NCBI GenBank assembly: GCA_022775085.1
Contig: JALFJQ010000070.1
Span: 1-39,433 of the forward strand
Length of the DNA stretch: 39,433 nucleotides
Direction: 5' to 3'
Origin: Clostridiales bacterium
Lineage (GTDB): Bacteria > Bacillota > Clostridia > Oscillospirales > Oscillospiraceae
Part shown: positions 16,965-25,617 of the stretch, one piece after another
How the letters are laid out: every line of letters begins with the position of its first letter
Numbering within the stretch: position 1 is the first letter of the stretch
Position numbers and translations under genes: made by a program
Notes under the pieces: generated by a model
Database searches by the model: none
The model's input: the letters and a program-made list of their open reading frames with translations, nothing else
What the model was told of the DNA's origin: nothing

Positions 16965-18563
16965 ATGTACAAAACAATTATCGTGGACGATGAGGAGTCT
17001 GTCCGTGTGGGCCTTCGGGATCATTTTGACTGGGAGTTTCATGGCGTTACCGTGGTGGATATTTTCCCCGACTGTGCCAAGGCCTACGAGTATGTCCGCG
17101 GCAATCCGGTGGATCTGGTGATCACCGACGTGATCACCCCCCATATGGATGGCATTACCTTTGCCAAGCACTTGCAGGAGGAGTTCCCTGCCATCAAAAT
17201 CGTTTTTATCAGCGGCCACGCGGACGTGGATTTTCTGAGGGGAGCTATGAAAAGCGACGCCTTCGATTATATTCTCAAATCCGTTGACCTGGACGAGCTG
17301 TCCACCACCATCACCCGGGTGGTCAAGCTGCTGGACCGGCGCAATCAGGAGAAAAAACGGGTTATGGACATGGAGAACCAGCTTCAGCAGATGATGCCGC
17401 TGTACCGGGAGCGGACGCTGAAATCCCTGCTGGAGGGGGACTTTGACGTTTCCTTAGCCTCCAGTCTGGGCCTGAAGCTGGATACTTCGGCGAAGTACAC
17501 CTGCATGGTTATTCGTATTACCAATAAGTGGAATGTCTGCAAGAACCAGAGCACCACCGAACGGCTTTCTTTGAGTATGCGCATTGAGGAGCTGTGTGAG
17601 GAGGTTATCGCGGACCGTCCGGAAAGCGTCTCCTTCAAGAGCCGGGTATCAGAGTACATCATCGCCCTCAAATGCCAGTCCTCCGACTATGAGCTGGATG
17701 TGCTGGAGATTTCCAGCGCCCTTCGCGACAGGCTCCTGGACGCGTTTGGCCTGGAAATATCCATCGGCATCAGTGAGCCCACGATGCTGTCCGATTTTCA
17801 GGACGCCTATAACGAGGCCTGCGAAGCAATTGAACTTCACTACTATCTGGCGGAGGACAGCACTGTGGCGGTGAAGAAATACACAGAGCTGCAAACCATG
17901 AAGGAAGCCAGGGAATATGTGGAAAAGCAGCTGCCAAACGCCATTCTAAGCGGTCAGCAGGGGCAGGTGGACGGGGTGCTGAACCAGACCTTCGCCAATG
18001 TCCGGGGTATGGATGACGATGAGCGGGACAATTTCATGCTCTTTTTGCTGATGCTGCCCTCCCGGTCGCTGCCCAATCTGAAGGCCTACCCCAGCAGCCC
18101 CTACCACAACCAGAGGCAGCTGGTGGAGCATTGGCTTGGCTGCCCGTCCCATGTGGAGCAGGAGCTGTTCATCAGTCAGGTCATGGCGGAGACCACCCAG
18201 CTGCTCAGTCAGAACAGCGAGTCCGGCACCAGCACCATTATCCGCCAGATTAAGAGCATCGTGGACGAGCGGTACATGGAGCAGATTTCCGTCGCGAGCA
18301 TTGCTAACGAGGTTCACCTGACGCCCACCTACCTGTGCGTTCTGTTCAAGCAGGCCACCGGCAAGACCATCAACGAGTACCTGACCGCTGAGCGCATCCG
18401 CCACGCCAAGCGTCTGCTGAGCGACCCCTCCGTACGGCTGTACGATGTGTGCTACAAGGTGGGCTATCTGTCCCCCAGCTATTTTTCCAAGCTCTTTAAG
18501 AAGCTGACGGGAATGCCCCCCGGAGAGTACCGGCAGAAAACGATCAAGGGCAATCTTGCCTAG
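16965..18563 (+). CDS. YesN-type response regulator with AraC DNA-binding domain
   Basis: A 532-residue cytosolic regulator. Residues 1 to about 120 are a receiver domain with the acidic pair D8/D9, the phospho-acceptor D55 in VITDV and the conserved lysine in YILKSV. A long middle region follows. The last roughly 100 residues are an AraC double helix-turn-helix (SVASIANEVHLTPTYLCVLF and VCYKVGYLSPSYFSKLFKK in the usual positions). I start at 16965 because ATAAGGAGG lies 7 nt upstream; the longer reading from 16908 begins at the -10 element. The sensor kinase follows by 11 nt. Such pairs typically switch on an adjacent sugar ABC importer, here probably both minus-strand units and the 20631 genes. 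Confidence 0.9.
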   Translation: MYKTIIVDDEESVRVGLRDHFDWEFHGVTVVDIFPDCAKAYEYVRGNPVDLVITDVITPHMDGITFAKHLQEEFPAIKIVFISGHADVDFLRGAMKSDAFDYILKSVDLDELSTTITRVVKLLDRRNQEKKRVMDMENQLQQMMPLYRERTLKSLLEGDFDVSLASSLGLKLDTSAKYTCMVIRITNKWNVCKNQSTTERLSLSMRIEELCEEVIADRPESVSFKSRVSEYIIALKCQSSDYELDVLEISSALRDRLLDAFGLEISIGISEPTMLSDFQDAYNEACEAIELHYYLAEDSTVAVKKYTELQTMKEAREYVEKQLPNAILSGQQGQVDGVLNQTFANVRGMDDDERDNFMLFLLMLPSRSLPNLKAYPSSPYHNQRQLVEHWLGCPSHVEQELFISQVMAETTQLLSQNSESGTSTIIRQIKSIVDERYMEQISVASIANEVHLTPTYLCVLFKQATGKTINEYLTAERIRHAKRLLSDPSVRLYDVCYKVGYLSPSYFSKLFKKLTGMPPGEYRQKTIKGNLA

Positions 18564-18574
18564 AGGATATTCCT

Positions 18575-20419
18575 ATGATGAAGCTGTTGTATTCTTTGAA
18601 GCGTCGCTGCCGGGAGCTGCGGGAACGGTTCCGGACCCCGGCTGTCCGGGATCAGATCCTGTACAGGAGCGTCCGGAGATTTTCCTGGAATAAGGCCCTG
18701 CTGGTGATCCTGATTCTTGCAGTCGTGACCATGGGAACGGTGTTTTTGTTCTTCAATCTGGTCACCAGCACCATGAAGCGGAATGTCAACCAGTCTCTGG
18801 AGCAGGCGGTGGAGCAGCAGAAAATCCATTTTGACTTCCGTCTGCGCAGTGTCCAGCAGCAGGCTGAGAATCTGATGAACGTGATTTATCCCTGTGTGTC
18901 CAGCAATGCCGAACCGGCGGAGCAGTACAAGGAGTACGCGGAACTGCGCTCTGCCTTTGGCCTGTGCACCGGCAACGAGGATATTTCCAACATCCGGCTC
19001 TATGTGCCCTCCGGAAAGATTTACAGCAAGCAGGGCGGCACCTTCCGCTCATTGACGGATCTGAGCGGCAGTGAAACCTATCTGCCCTATCTTGACCATG
19101 TAGGCATCAGCTGGATGGAAACGCAGGTGGTGCCCATTCTGGATCAGAGCGGCAACCGCAGCGATATGCAGGCGCTGACCTGCGTCTTCTCCATGCGGCA
19201 GAAGACGGACTATTCCCGCATTGCCTGTGTGCTGATGCTGGATGTGAACGTGGCGAATTTTGACGAGCTGCTCACCGCCGAAGGCTCGCCCAACCAGCGC
19301 GCCTATCTGGTCAGCGGCAGCGGTGTCTGTTTGGCGAGTCCCAGCAAAAAGGAGCTGGGAAAACAGATCATCAGCGACGGCCTTACGGCGCAGATGAAAG
19401 CTATGGAGTCCGGCAGCATTGAGGAGGGACGCAGCGTATATGTGTTCCGTAAACTGAGCAATTTCGACTGGTACGTGCTTGTGGATTATCCGTCCAGCAT
19501 GCTCTCAGTGGCCGACAGCCTGCAGGCAAACTTCCTCAAATGCATGGTGGCCATCATGCTGATTGTGTCTCTGACCATCGTCTTCATTCTGGCCTACCAT
19601 TTTATCACCAACCTGACCCTGACCCGAATTAACGCCACTTTGGAGGCTCTGAATACGGGCAAGCCTCCTGCGGCGGAGGAAGCGCCGGAATTTCTGGATC
19701 CGCTGCACCATCTGGAGCGCAATGCGGATCAGATGGTGCTGACCATCAAGGAGCTGATGGAGGATCGCTATAAGGACCAGCTTGCCATAGCGGACTCCCA
19801 GATGAAGTCGCTGCAGGCGCAGATCAAGCCCCACTTCCTCTACAATACGCTGGATATTATCAAATGGATGATTCTGGATGACCAGACCGAGGACGCCGTC
19901 TGGATGGTCAATGCCCTGTCCAAATATCTGCGGCAGAGCATCAACAAAGGCCCGGCAATCATCCCCCTGCGGGAGGAGCTGGAGCTGTCCCGCAACTATC
20001 TGCAAATCATGCAGAAGCGGTTCAAGAACCGCTTCACGGTAGGCTTTGAGGTGGAGGACGAGGCTTTGGACTGCCGTATTCCCAAGCTGTCGCTGCAGCC
20101 TCTGCTGGAAAACGCACTGCTGCACGGCGTGCTGTACTCCGAAAAGCCGGAAAAAGAACTGACCATCCGGGCGTGGGTGGCGGAGGGAATGCTGTGTATC
20201 GAGGTGGAGGACAGCGGTGAGGGGATGTCGGAGGAGCAGTGCCGGAAGCTGGAAAACGGCGAGAGCGGCTACGGCTTCACGAATGTTCGTAAGCGGCTGG
20301 AGCTGTACGGCAAAGGGAAGAGCCGGTGCAGCATCTTCTCCCGGGAGGGCGTAGGCACCTGCATCTCCATCCAGATTCCTGCCGCGAACGAAGGCGACAC
20401 CTTTGAAACGCAATTCTGA
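18575..20419 (+). CDS. YesM-type sensor histidine kinase
   Basis: A 614-residue membrane kinase. A hydrophobic segment at about residues 40-60 and another at about 310-345 bracket a roughly 250-residue extracellular part that is probably a dCache-like ligand sensor. The cytosolic His_kinase region carries the phospho-acceptor H420 in IKPHFLYNTL, and the ATPase domain shows LLENALLHGV, EVEDSGEGM and GYGFTNVRKRL. A recognisable HAMP region is weak. GAGG precedes the ATG and the gene is 11 nt from its regulator. The sensed molecule is presumably the imported substrate. Confidence 0.9.
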   Translation: MMKLLYSLKRRCRELRERFRTPAVRDQILYRSVRRFSWNKALLVILILAVVTMGTVFLFFNLVTSTMKRNVNQSLEQAVEQQKIHFDFRLRSVQQQAENLMNVIYPCVSSNAEPAEQYKEYAELRSAFGLCTGNEDISNIRLYVPSGKIYSKQGGTFRSLTDLSGSETYLPYLDHVGISWMETQVVPILDQSGNRSDMQALTCVFSMRQKTDYSRIACVLMLDVNVANFDELLTAEGSPNQRAYLVSGSGVCLASPSKKELGKQIISDGLTAQMKAMESGSIEEGRSVYVFRKLSNFDWYVLVDYPSSMLSVADSLQANFLKCMVAIMLIVSLTIVFILAYHFITNLTLTRINATLEALNTGKPPAAEEAPEFLDPLHHLERNADQMVLTIKELMEDRYKDQLAIADSQMKSLQAQIKPHFLYNTLDIIKWMILDDQTEDAVWMVNALSKYLRQSINKGPAIIPLREELELSRNYLQIMQKRFKNRFTVGFEVEDEALDCRIPKLSLQPLLENALLHGVLYSEKPEKELTIRAWVAEGMLCIEVEDSGEGMSEEQCRKLENGESGYGFTNVRKRLELYGKGKSRCSIFSREGVGTCISIQIPAANEGDTFETQF

Positions 20420-20435
20420 TTAAAATGTACAAAAA

Positions 20436-20474
20436 AGCCCGGTTTCTTCTGGAGAAGGAACCGGGCTATTTTGT
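20436..20474 (+). terminator. Terminator of the two-component operon
   Basis: AGCCCGGTT pairs with AACCGGGCT, with further pairing toward a TGGA loop. An A run precedes it and ATTTTGT follows. Confidence 0.85.
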
Positions 20475-20536
20475 ATATTTAGCATAAATACTGTTCAATT
20501 CTTCAATAACCTTTGTGAACTACTAACAAATGAACA

Positions 20537-20566
20537 TTGACTTTTGGGCACGAAGCTGTGTATAGT
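20537..20566 (+). promoter_or_regulatory. Promoter of the dehydrogenase/epimerase genes
   Basis: TTGACT and TATAGT separated by 18 nt, about 65 nt upstream of the start. TGTTCAATT lies further upstream at 20492-20500. Confidence 0.6.
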
Positions 20567-20630
20567 AACCGTAGATTCCCCAATGTGGGAAAAAACGCAG
20601 ACAACGAAATCTTGAAAGGATGGATTCGCA

Positions 20631-21656
20631 ATGAATATGAAGCAGGTCACGCTGGTCAGCGCCGAAACATTTGAAATCAACGAGGTCCCCGTTCCTGTGT
20701 GCAAGCCCGGTCAGGCTTTGCTGAAGGTCAAGGCTGTAGGCATCTGCGGTTCCGATATTCACGCCTATTACGGCAAGCATCCCTTTATTTCCTTCCCTGT
20801 TGTGCAGGGTCACGAGGCCACCGGCCAGGTGGTGGAGATCGGCTCTGAGGTCACCAATCTGAAGGTAGGCGACCGGGTGCTGCTGCGGCCCCAGAAGGTA
20901 TGCGGCAAGTGCCGGATGTGCCGGGAAGGCCGCTACAACATCTGCAAGACTCTGGAGGTCTACGGCTGCCAGGACGTAGGTGCCAGTTCCGATTACTACG
21001 CGGTGGATCAGGAGCTGCTGTACAAGCTGCCGGACAACGTTGACTATGACGTAGGCACCGTCATTGAGCCTCTGGCTGTAGGTGTGGGCGCGGTTCGCAG
21101 GCCCGGCGGCGTGGAGGGCAAGAATGTGTTGGTCATTGGCGCGGGCACCATCGGCAACGTGGTCATGCAGAGTGCCAAAGCACTGGGCGCAAATAAGGTC
21201 ATCGTCTCCGATGTTTCCGACTACAAGCTGAACATGGCGAAGGAGTGCGGCGCGGATGTGATCGTCAATGTAAAAAATGAAAACCTGGAGGAAATTCTGG
21301 TTCAGGAATTTGGTGAGGACGGCATCGACGTGGTGTTCGAATGCAGCGCCAACGGCGGCGCTCTGAACCAGGTGCTTCGCTGCGGCCGCAAGGGCATGCA
21401 GTTTGTCATCGTGGCGGTTTACGGTCACAAGCCTGAGGTTGAAATGGGCCTGGTTCAGGATCGGGAGTATGAGATTTACGGCACACTGATGTACCGCCAT
21501 GAGGACTACGAGACCGCCATCCGGCTGGTTGCCGAGGGCAAGGTCAATCTGCAGGCGCTGATTTCCAAAGAGTACCCCCTGGAGCAGGTCAGCCAGGCCT
21601 ACAAGTACATCGAGCAGAACCGGGACACCGTACAGAAGGTCATCCTGAACGTGTAA
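20631..21656 (+). CDS. Zinc-dependent medium-chain alcohol/polyol dehydrogenase 2
   Basis: A 341-residue MDR dehydrogenase. C39 in GICGSDIH and the GHEATG motif belong to the catalytic zinc site. Structural-zinc cysteines lie in CGKCRMCREGRYNIC. VIGAGTIGNVV binds the nucleotide. It fits the L-idonate / threonine / sorbitol dehydrogenase group and would interconvert a polyol or sugar acid and its keto form. AAAGGA precedes the ATG. The ketose 3-epimerase gene begins 15 nt after its stop, so keto product and epimerase substrate are plausibly linked. It is clearly distinct from the dehydrogenases at 6200 and 25618. Confidence 0.88.
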   Translation: MNMKQVTLVSAETFEINEVPVPVCKPGQALLKVKAVGICGSDIHAYYGKHPFISFPVVQGHEATGQVVEIGSEVTNLKVGDRVLLRPQKVCGKCRMCREGRYNICKTLEVYGCQDVGASSDYYAVDQELLYKLPDNVDYDVGTVIEPLAVGVGAVRRPGGVEGKNVLVIGAGTIGNVVMQSAKALGANKVIVSDVSDYKLNMAKECGADVIVNVKNENLEEILVQEFGEDGIDVVFECSANGGALNQVLRCGRKGMQFVIVAVYGHKPEVEMGLVQDREYEIYGTLMYRHEDYETAIRLVAEGKVNLQALISKEYPLEQVSQAYKYIEQNRDTVQKVILNV

Positions 21657-21671
21657 CAGGGAGGCTGTCCG

Positions 21672-22541
21672 ATGAAATACGGTATTTACTACGCCTACTG
21701 GGAGAAGGAGTGGGGCGGTCAGTTCCTGCCCTATGTAGAAAAGTGCAAACGGTTGGGATTTGATGTGCTGGAAGTGGCCTGCGGCGCGTTCTATCAGGAA
21801 AACGACCAGTTCTTCCGGGATCTGCGCTCTGCCGCGGAGGATAACGGGATGCTGCTGTCCGGCGGCTACGGCCCCCGGCCGGAACACAATCTGGCCAGCA
21901 CCGATGAGACCGCTGTGGAAAAAGCCTTCGCGTTTTATGCCGATATGTTCCGCAAAATGGAGCTGGCGGGCATTGACCGCATCGGCGGCGCACTGTATTC
22001 CTACTGGCCCGTGAATTTCAGCGCGCCTATGGACAAGCCCGGCGACACCGCCCGTTCCATCAAGCGGATGCAGCATCTGGCGGACATGGCCGCGGATCAC
22101 GGCATTACCCTGGGCATGGAATCCCTGAACCGGTTTGAGGGATACATGATCAACGAGTGCTATGAGTGCGTCAGCTATGTGAAAGCGGTTGACCGACCCA
22201 ATGTGAAGGTCATGCTGGATACTTTCCACATGAATATTGAAGAGGATTCCATTCCCAATGCCATCCGTGAGGCTGGCGCACTGCTGGGACACTTCCATGT
22301 TGGCGAGGCCAACCGCCGCTGCCCCCGACCGGGCGGACGCTTCGACTGGGCGGAGATCGGCAAAGCGCTGGCGGATATCCACTATGACGGCTACATTGTC
22401 ATGGAACCCTTCGTGACCATGGGCGGCCAGGTAGGCAAAGATATCTCCATCTGGCGGGATCTGTCCCACGGCGCCACCGAGGCAGAGCTGGATCAGGACG
22501 CCGCGGACTCCGTTCGATTCCTCCGATCCGTGATCGGCTGA
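21672..22541 (+). CDS. Ketose 3-epimerase, D-allulose/D-tagatose 3-epimerase-like
   Basis: A 289-residue TIM-barrel sugar epimerase. The N-terminus MKHGIYYAYWE-like (here MKYGIYYAYWEKEW) and the segments GGALYSYWP and MLDTFHMNIEEDS match what I remember of Clostridium D-psicose 3-epimerases. Metal and catalytic residues fall at the same numbers: E150, D183, H209 and E245, with R215 in NRR. Known members use Mn or Co and invert C3 of free ketoses. A terminator follows directly. With the preceding dehydrogenase it could feed or drain a ketose or 3-modified sugar pool. The family is secure, but the natural substrate is not, since the same fold also handles keto-glycosides and inositol-like rings. 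Confidence 0.88.
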   Translation: MKYGIYYAYWEKEWGGQFLPYVEKCKRLGFDVLEVACGAFYQENDQFFRDLRSAAEDNGMLLSGGYGPRPEHNLASTDETAVEKAFAFYADMFRKMELAGIDRIGGALYSYWPVNFSAPMDKPGDTARSIKRMQHLADMAADHGITLGMESLNRFEGYMINECYECVSYVKAVDRPNVKVMLDTFHMNIEEDSIPNAIREAGALLGHFHVGEANRRCPRPGGRFDWAEIGKALADIHYDGYIVMEPFVTMGGQVGKDISIWRDLSHGATEAELDQDAADSVRFLRSVIG

Positions 22542-22544
22542 GTC

Positions 22545-22574
22545 AAAAACGCACCGGTTTTCCGGTGCGTTTTT
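22545..22574 (+). terminator. Terminator after the epimerase gene
   Basis: AAAAACGCACCGG, loop TTTT, CCGGTGCGTTTTT: a perfect 13-bp stem with T run, immediately after the stop codon. Confidence 0.95.
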
Positions 22575-22664
22575 GCATCTGTCATGGTATCATACTGATA
22601 TTCAAGAAAACTATAATAAGCTTATCGGGCTAACTCAGCAAAGGATGGATTTAGCGGATTAGCA

Positions 22665-22787
22665 TGTCATTGCGAGGAGGGCGAAGCCCGACGTGGCAAT
22701 CCGTTCTCCTTTTTGGAAACTGCGTCATCAGAGTGCGAAAAAGAGTACGGATTGCCACGCCAGTGTGCGCACTGGCTCGCAATGACA
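22665..22787. repeat. 123-bp palindromic interspersed repeat (MITE/REP-like)
   Basis: The ends are perfect inverted repeats, TGTCATTGCGAG at 22665 and CTCGCAATGACA at 22776. Inside them CGTGGCAATCCGT pairs with ACGGATTGCCACG. Each arm has its own small hairpin, GGGCGAAGCCC on the left and CCAGTGTGCGCACTGG on the right. There is no coding capacity. It resembles the abundant palindromic repeats of gut Clostridia that I recall. Confidence 0.8.
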
Positions 22788-22831
22788 TACGTTTCTGTGT
22801 AGCTAAATGAAAAATATGTCAAGAAAGAGTA

Positions 22832-24130
22832 TTAAATATCCACGCCCCAGCCCATCAGGGTGGCGCGCAGCTGCCCGATGTCCACATCGTGAACACTTCT
22901 GCCATCCTTGCAGCACATGGCCGCCGCCAGCCCCGCGGACTGCCCCAGACACATCATGGGAGCCTGCACCCGCACGGAGGCGGAGGCGACCTGGTCGGCA
23001 GACAGACAGCGGCTGGGTACAATCAGATTGTCGTATCCCGGCACAATGAGGGAGCGGTAGGGAATATACGCCGCGTCCTCCAGGAAGCTGCACCGCTGCT
23101 GGCTGCCGCTGGAACTGTGGATGTCGATGGGGTGGGCGCTTCGGGCAACAGAATCCGGGAAATGCACCCTGCTCAGGTACTCCTCACCGGTCAGCACATG
23201 GACGCCCTGAATATGTCGTGTCTCCCGGGTTCCGGTTGTGGGTGCGGTATAGGCCAGATAGCAGTTTTCAAAAGCCGGGTCCAGCCGCCGGAACAGCTCC
23301 GTCAGCCGGAAGGCGTCCTCCCGCAGGCGGCACTCGGCAGCGGTGGCATCCAGATGATCCGCCATGTTTGCGAAGGTGCGGGTGGCGTTGACCAGCGTAA
23401 AGCCATCGCGGAGAATGTGGCAGAACCACGGGCCGCCGAACTGGGGCACATCCTCTGTTTTTGCCAGCTCCCGCAAGGCGCTCTGCAGAGCCTCGTGGTG
23501 CATATTGACGCCCTGACGGTTGTGGTGATCCACCTTCAGCTGCTCCGTTTTCACGCCGCCCAGACAGAAGATCAGGGAGGCAGGCTGCATGGGGTACTGA
23601 TCCGCCTTCTGCATGGGGACGTCCATCATGGCACAGACGGCACCATCGCCGGAGGCATCAATGACATATCGGGTCTCAAAGGCCTGGGGGCCGCTGCGGG
23701 TATCGAAGATCACATGGGTCAGGTGGCCGTTTTCATGAACACAGCCGGTGACGGTGCAGTGCAGGTGCAGCTCCACCCCGGCTTCCAGCAGCATCTGCTG
23801 GGCGATCAGCTTGTAGATTTCCGGGTCATGAGCCACATTTCCCAGAGGGGTTTCCACCTGGGCGCCGTGAGCCTGCTCCATCCTCTGAACAAACTCCCAG
23901 GGAATACCGCCGCAGACCAGCTTACCGTTGTAGGTGAAGACGCTGATGGGCAGAACCAGGCCGGCGGTGGCCATGCCGCCCACGAATCCAAACTGCTCAA
24001 TCAGCGCAGTTCTGGCGCCGCCCCGGGCGGATGCCACCGCCGCAATCCAGCCGGCGGGACCACCGCCGCAAACCACGACATCGTAGCTTCCGGTAACGGG
24101 AATGTGGCGCTGTTGGGTAATCTGCTTCAT
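22832..24130 (-). CDS. FAD-dependent oxidoreductase (PF12831-like), paralog 6
   Basis: A 432-residue FAD_oxidored protein. GGGPAG is at residues 22-27, followed by FVGGMATAG, IDASGDGAVCAMM and, at the C-terminus, MMCLGQSAGLAAAM. The GGMATAG turn groups it with paralog 3 rather than the GGN-type copies. AAGGAG precedes the start. It is a single-gene minus-strand unit divergent from the ROK regulator, with a promoter and a palindromic operator candidate between them, so ROK control is likely. Predicted cytosolic; substrate unknown. Confidence 0.85.
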   Translation of the reverse strand: MKQITQQRHIPVTGSYDVVVCGGGPAGWIAAVASARGGARTALIEQFGFVGGMATAGLVLPISVFTYNGKLVCGGIPWEFVQRMEQAHGAQVETPLGNVAHDPEIYKLIAQQMLLEAGVELHLHCTVTGCVHENGHLTHVIFDTRSGPQAFETRYVIDASGDGAVCAMMDVPMQKADQYPMQPASLIFCLGGVKTEQLKVDHHNRQGVNMHHEALQSALRELAKTEDVPQFGGPWFCHILRDGFTLVNATRTFANMADHLDATAAECRLREDAFRLTELFRRLDPAFENCYLAYTAPTTGTRETRHIQGVHVLTGEEYLSRVHFPDSVARSAHPIDIHSSSGSQQRCSFLEDAAYIPYRSLIVPGYDNLIVPSRCLSADQVASASVRVQAPMMCLGQSAGLAAAMCCKDGRSVHDVDIGQLRATLMGWGVDI

Positions 24131-24191
24131 AACTTACAACTCCTTTTCAAGAGAACTATCCTGCAGTGAAAGCAGGACTTTAACCGGATTC

Positions 24192-24219
24192 ATTGTAGCA
24201 TTTTCATTCCCCATTTCAA
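24192..24219 (-). promoter_or_regulatory. Promoter of FAD oxidoreductase paralog 6
   Basis: On the minus strand TTGAAA and TACAAT are separated by 16 nt, about 65 nt upstream of the start codon. Confidence 0.55.
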
Positions 24220-24230
24220 GAAGTCCCGGT

Positions 24231-24263
24231 ATCTTTCGAAAAAATGGGACAGGATCGAAAGAT
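24231..24263. promoter_or_regulatory. Candidate ROK operator
   Basis: ATCTTTCGA and TCGAAAGAT form a perfect 9-bp inverted repeat around 15 nt. It lies between the divergent FAD oxidoreductase and ROK genes, just upstream of the minus-strand promoter. Confidence 0.5.
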
Positions 24264-24320
24264 TCTGCGGCAAAAACGGTCGTCCATTCTTGTGTAGTTT
24301 CGCCAAAATCAGGAGGGCGT

Positions 24321-25448
24321 ATGGATAAACAGCAACTTAAAAACAGTGAAATCAGAGCAAAAAACCGGGCCAACATCTTCAGGCTGTTCCGGCAGTCGGA
24401 AAAGCTGTGCCGGCAGAGTGTTGTGAGTGGTCTTGGACTTTCCCTGCCCACTGTGACCCATTATCTTCAGCAGCTGCAGCGGGAAGGGCTGATCGTCCAG
24501 TCCGGCTCCATCGGATGCGCCGGAGGCCGCAGGGCCAATGCCTATTGCCTGAATGACCGGGCCAGGACCGCCATCGGTCTGGACGTTGCCCGGAACCACG
24601 CCACCGCTGCGGCGCTGGATCTGCGGGGGAACGTTCTGACGTCGATTCGCAGAAATCTGCCCTTTGCGCGCACAGACGACTATTTTCAGGGACTAGGCCA
24701 TCTGGTGCGAGAGACGGTCCGCTCCGCCCAGTTGGAGCCGGAGGGAATTCTTGGGGTGGGCATCGCGGTGCCCGGGCTGCTGACGCCGGACAAGCAGTCT
24801 CTGTTCTACTGCGGCGTGCTGGATAATTCCAACGTGACTCTATCGGAATTATCCCGATACATCCCCTACCCCGCCGAATTGTGCCACGACACGGACGCGG
24901 CAGGCTTTGCGGAAATCTGGAACAATCCGGATACCACCACAGCCTTCTATCTGATGCTGAGCGACAGCATCGGCGGTTCGGTGTACATCGACGGCAAGCC
25001 CTTTGAGGGGCAGAATCTGCGCGCAGGAGAAGTGGGGCATATGCTGCTGGTTCCCGGTGGAAAGCTGTGCTACTGCGGTCACCGGGGCTGCATGGATGCC
25101 TACTGCTCCGCCGGGGTTCTGACCGGAGCGGCAGGCGGGAGCCTGGAACGGTTTTTTCATCTGTTGAAGTTGGAGGACTCCAGGATCACAGCGGTTTGGC
25201 GGGAATATCTGGAACATCTGGCCAGGACAGTCGGATATCTGCGGATGCTCTTCGACTGCGATATCATTCTGGGAGGTTATGTTGGCAGTCATATGGCACC
25301 CTATATGGACAGCTTGCGCGCTCTTGCTGCCCGGTATGACCCCTTTGAGGACGGGGCGGATTACCTGCTGCCCTGCCGGTACAGTACAGAACCCGTGGCT
25401 GCCGGCGCGGCCCTGGGCTACATTTCCGCCTTTCTGGAGCAGGTGTGA
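24321..25448 (+). CDS. ROK-family transcriptional regulator
   Basis: A 375-residue cytosolic protein. Residues 1-75 form a winged helix-turn-helix (SVVSGLGLSLPTVTHYLQQL region), and the rest is the ROK sugar-kinase-like domain. The ROK zinc signature is seen in CYCGHRGCMDAYC. The GLDV phosphate-loop region is degenerate (GLDVARNHATAAALDL), and the kinase DxGGT-type motif is replaced, so it is probably a ligand-sensing repressor, not a kinase. I start at 24321, where AGGAGG lies 5 nt upstream; the open frame extends far upstream without homology. It is divergent from FAD oxidoreductase 6 and upstream of a zinc dehydrogenase, both likely targets. Confidence 0.88.
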   Translation: MDKQQLKNSEIRAKNRANIFRLFRQSEKLCRQSVVSGLGLSLPTVTHYLQQLQREGLIVQSGSIGCAGGRRANAYCLNDRARTAIGLDVARNHATAAALDLRGNVLTSIRRNLPFARTDDYFQGLGHLVRETVRSAQLEPEGILGVGIAVPGLLTPDKQSLFYCGVLDNSNVTLSELSRYIPYPAELCHDTDAAGFAEIWNNPDTTTAFYLMLSDSIGGSVYIDGKPFEGQNLRAGEVGHMLLVPGGKLCYCGHRGCMDAYCSAGVLTGAAGGSLERFFHLLKLEDSRITAVWREYLEHLARTVGYLRMLFDCDIILGGYVGSHMAPYMDSLRALAARYDPFEDGADYLLPCRYSTEPVAAGAALGYISAFLEQV

Positions 25449-25536
25449 GGGGCTTTTGTAAAAATAGGCTGGTGTATTTTTATATAACTGTTCTTTTTAT
25501 AGAAAAGTTGAAAAAAACTTAGTGAATTCTGGCTCG

Positions 25537-25565
25537 TTGACAGAATTTGCCCGTGATTGTATTCT
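25537..25565 (+). promoter_or_regulatory. Promoter of zinc dehydrogenase 3
   Basis: TTGACA, 17 nt, TATTCT, about 50 nt upstream of the start codon. Confidence 0.65.
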
Positions 25566-25617
25566 AGTATCATCGAAAGCCCCGGAATTGATTGAACTTA
25601 TCAGGAGGTAATGAACT

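Noticed and set aside
20523..22469. A 648-codon minus-strand frame opposite the dehydrogenase and epimerase genes
   Set aside because: It is an antisense shadow: both + strand proteins keep complete catalytic residues, and the frame has no recognisable domain or ribosome-binding site.
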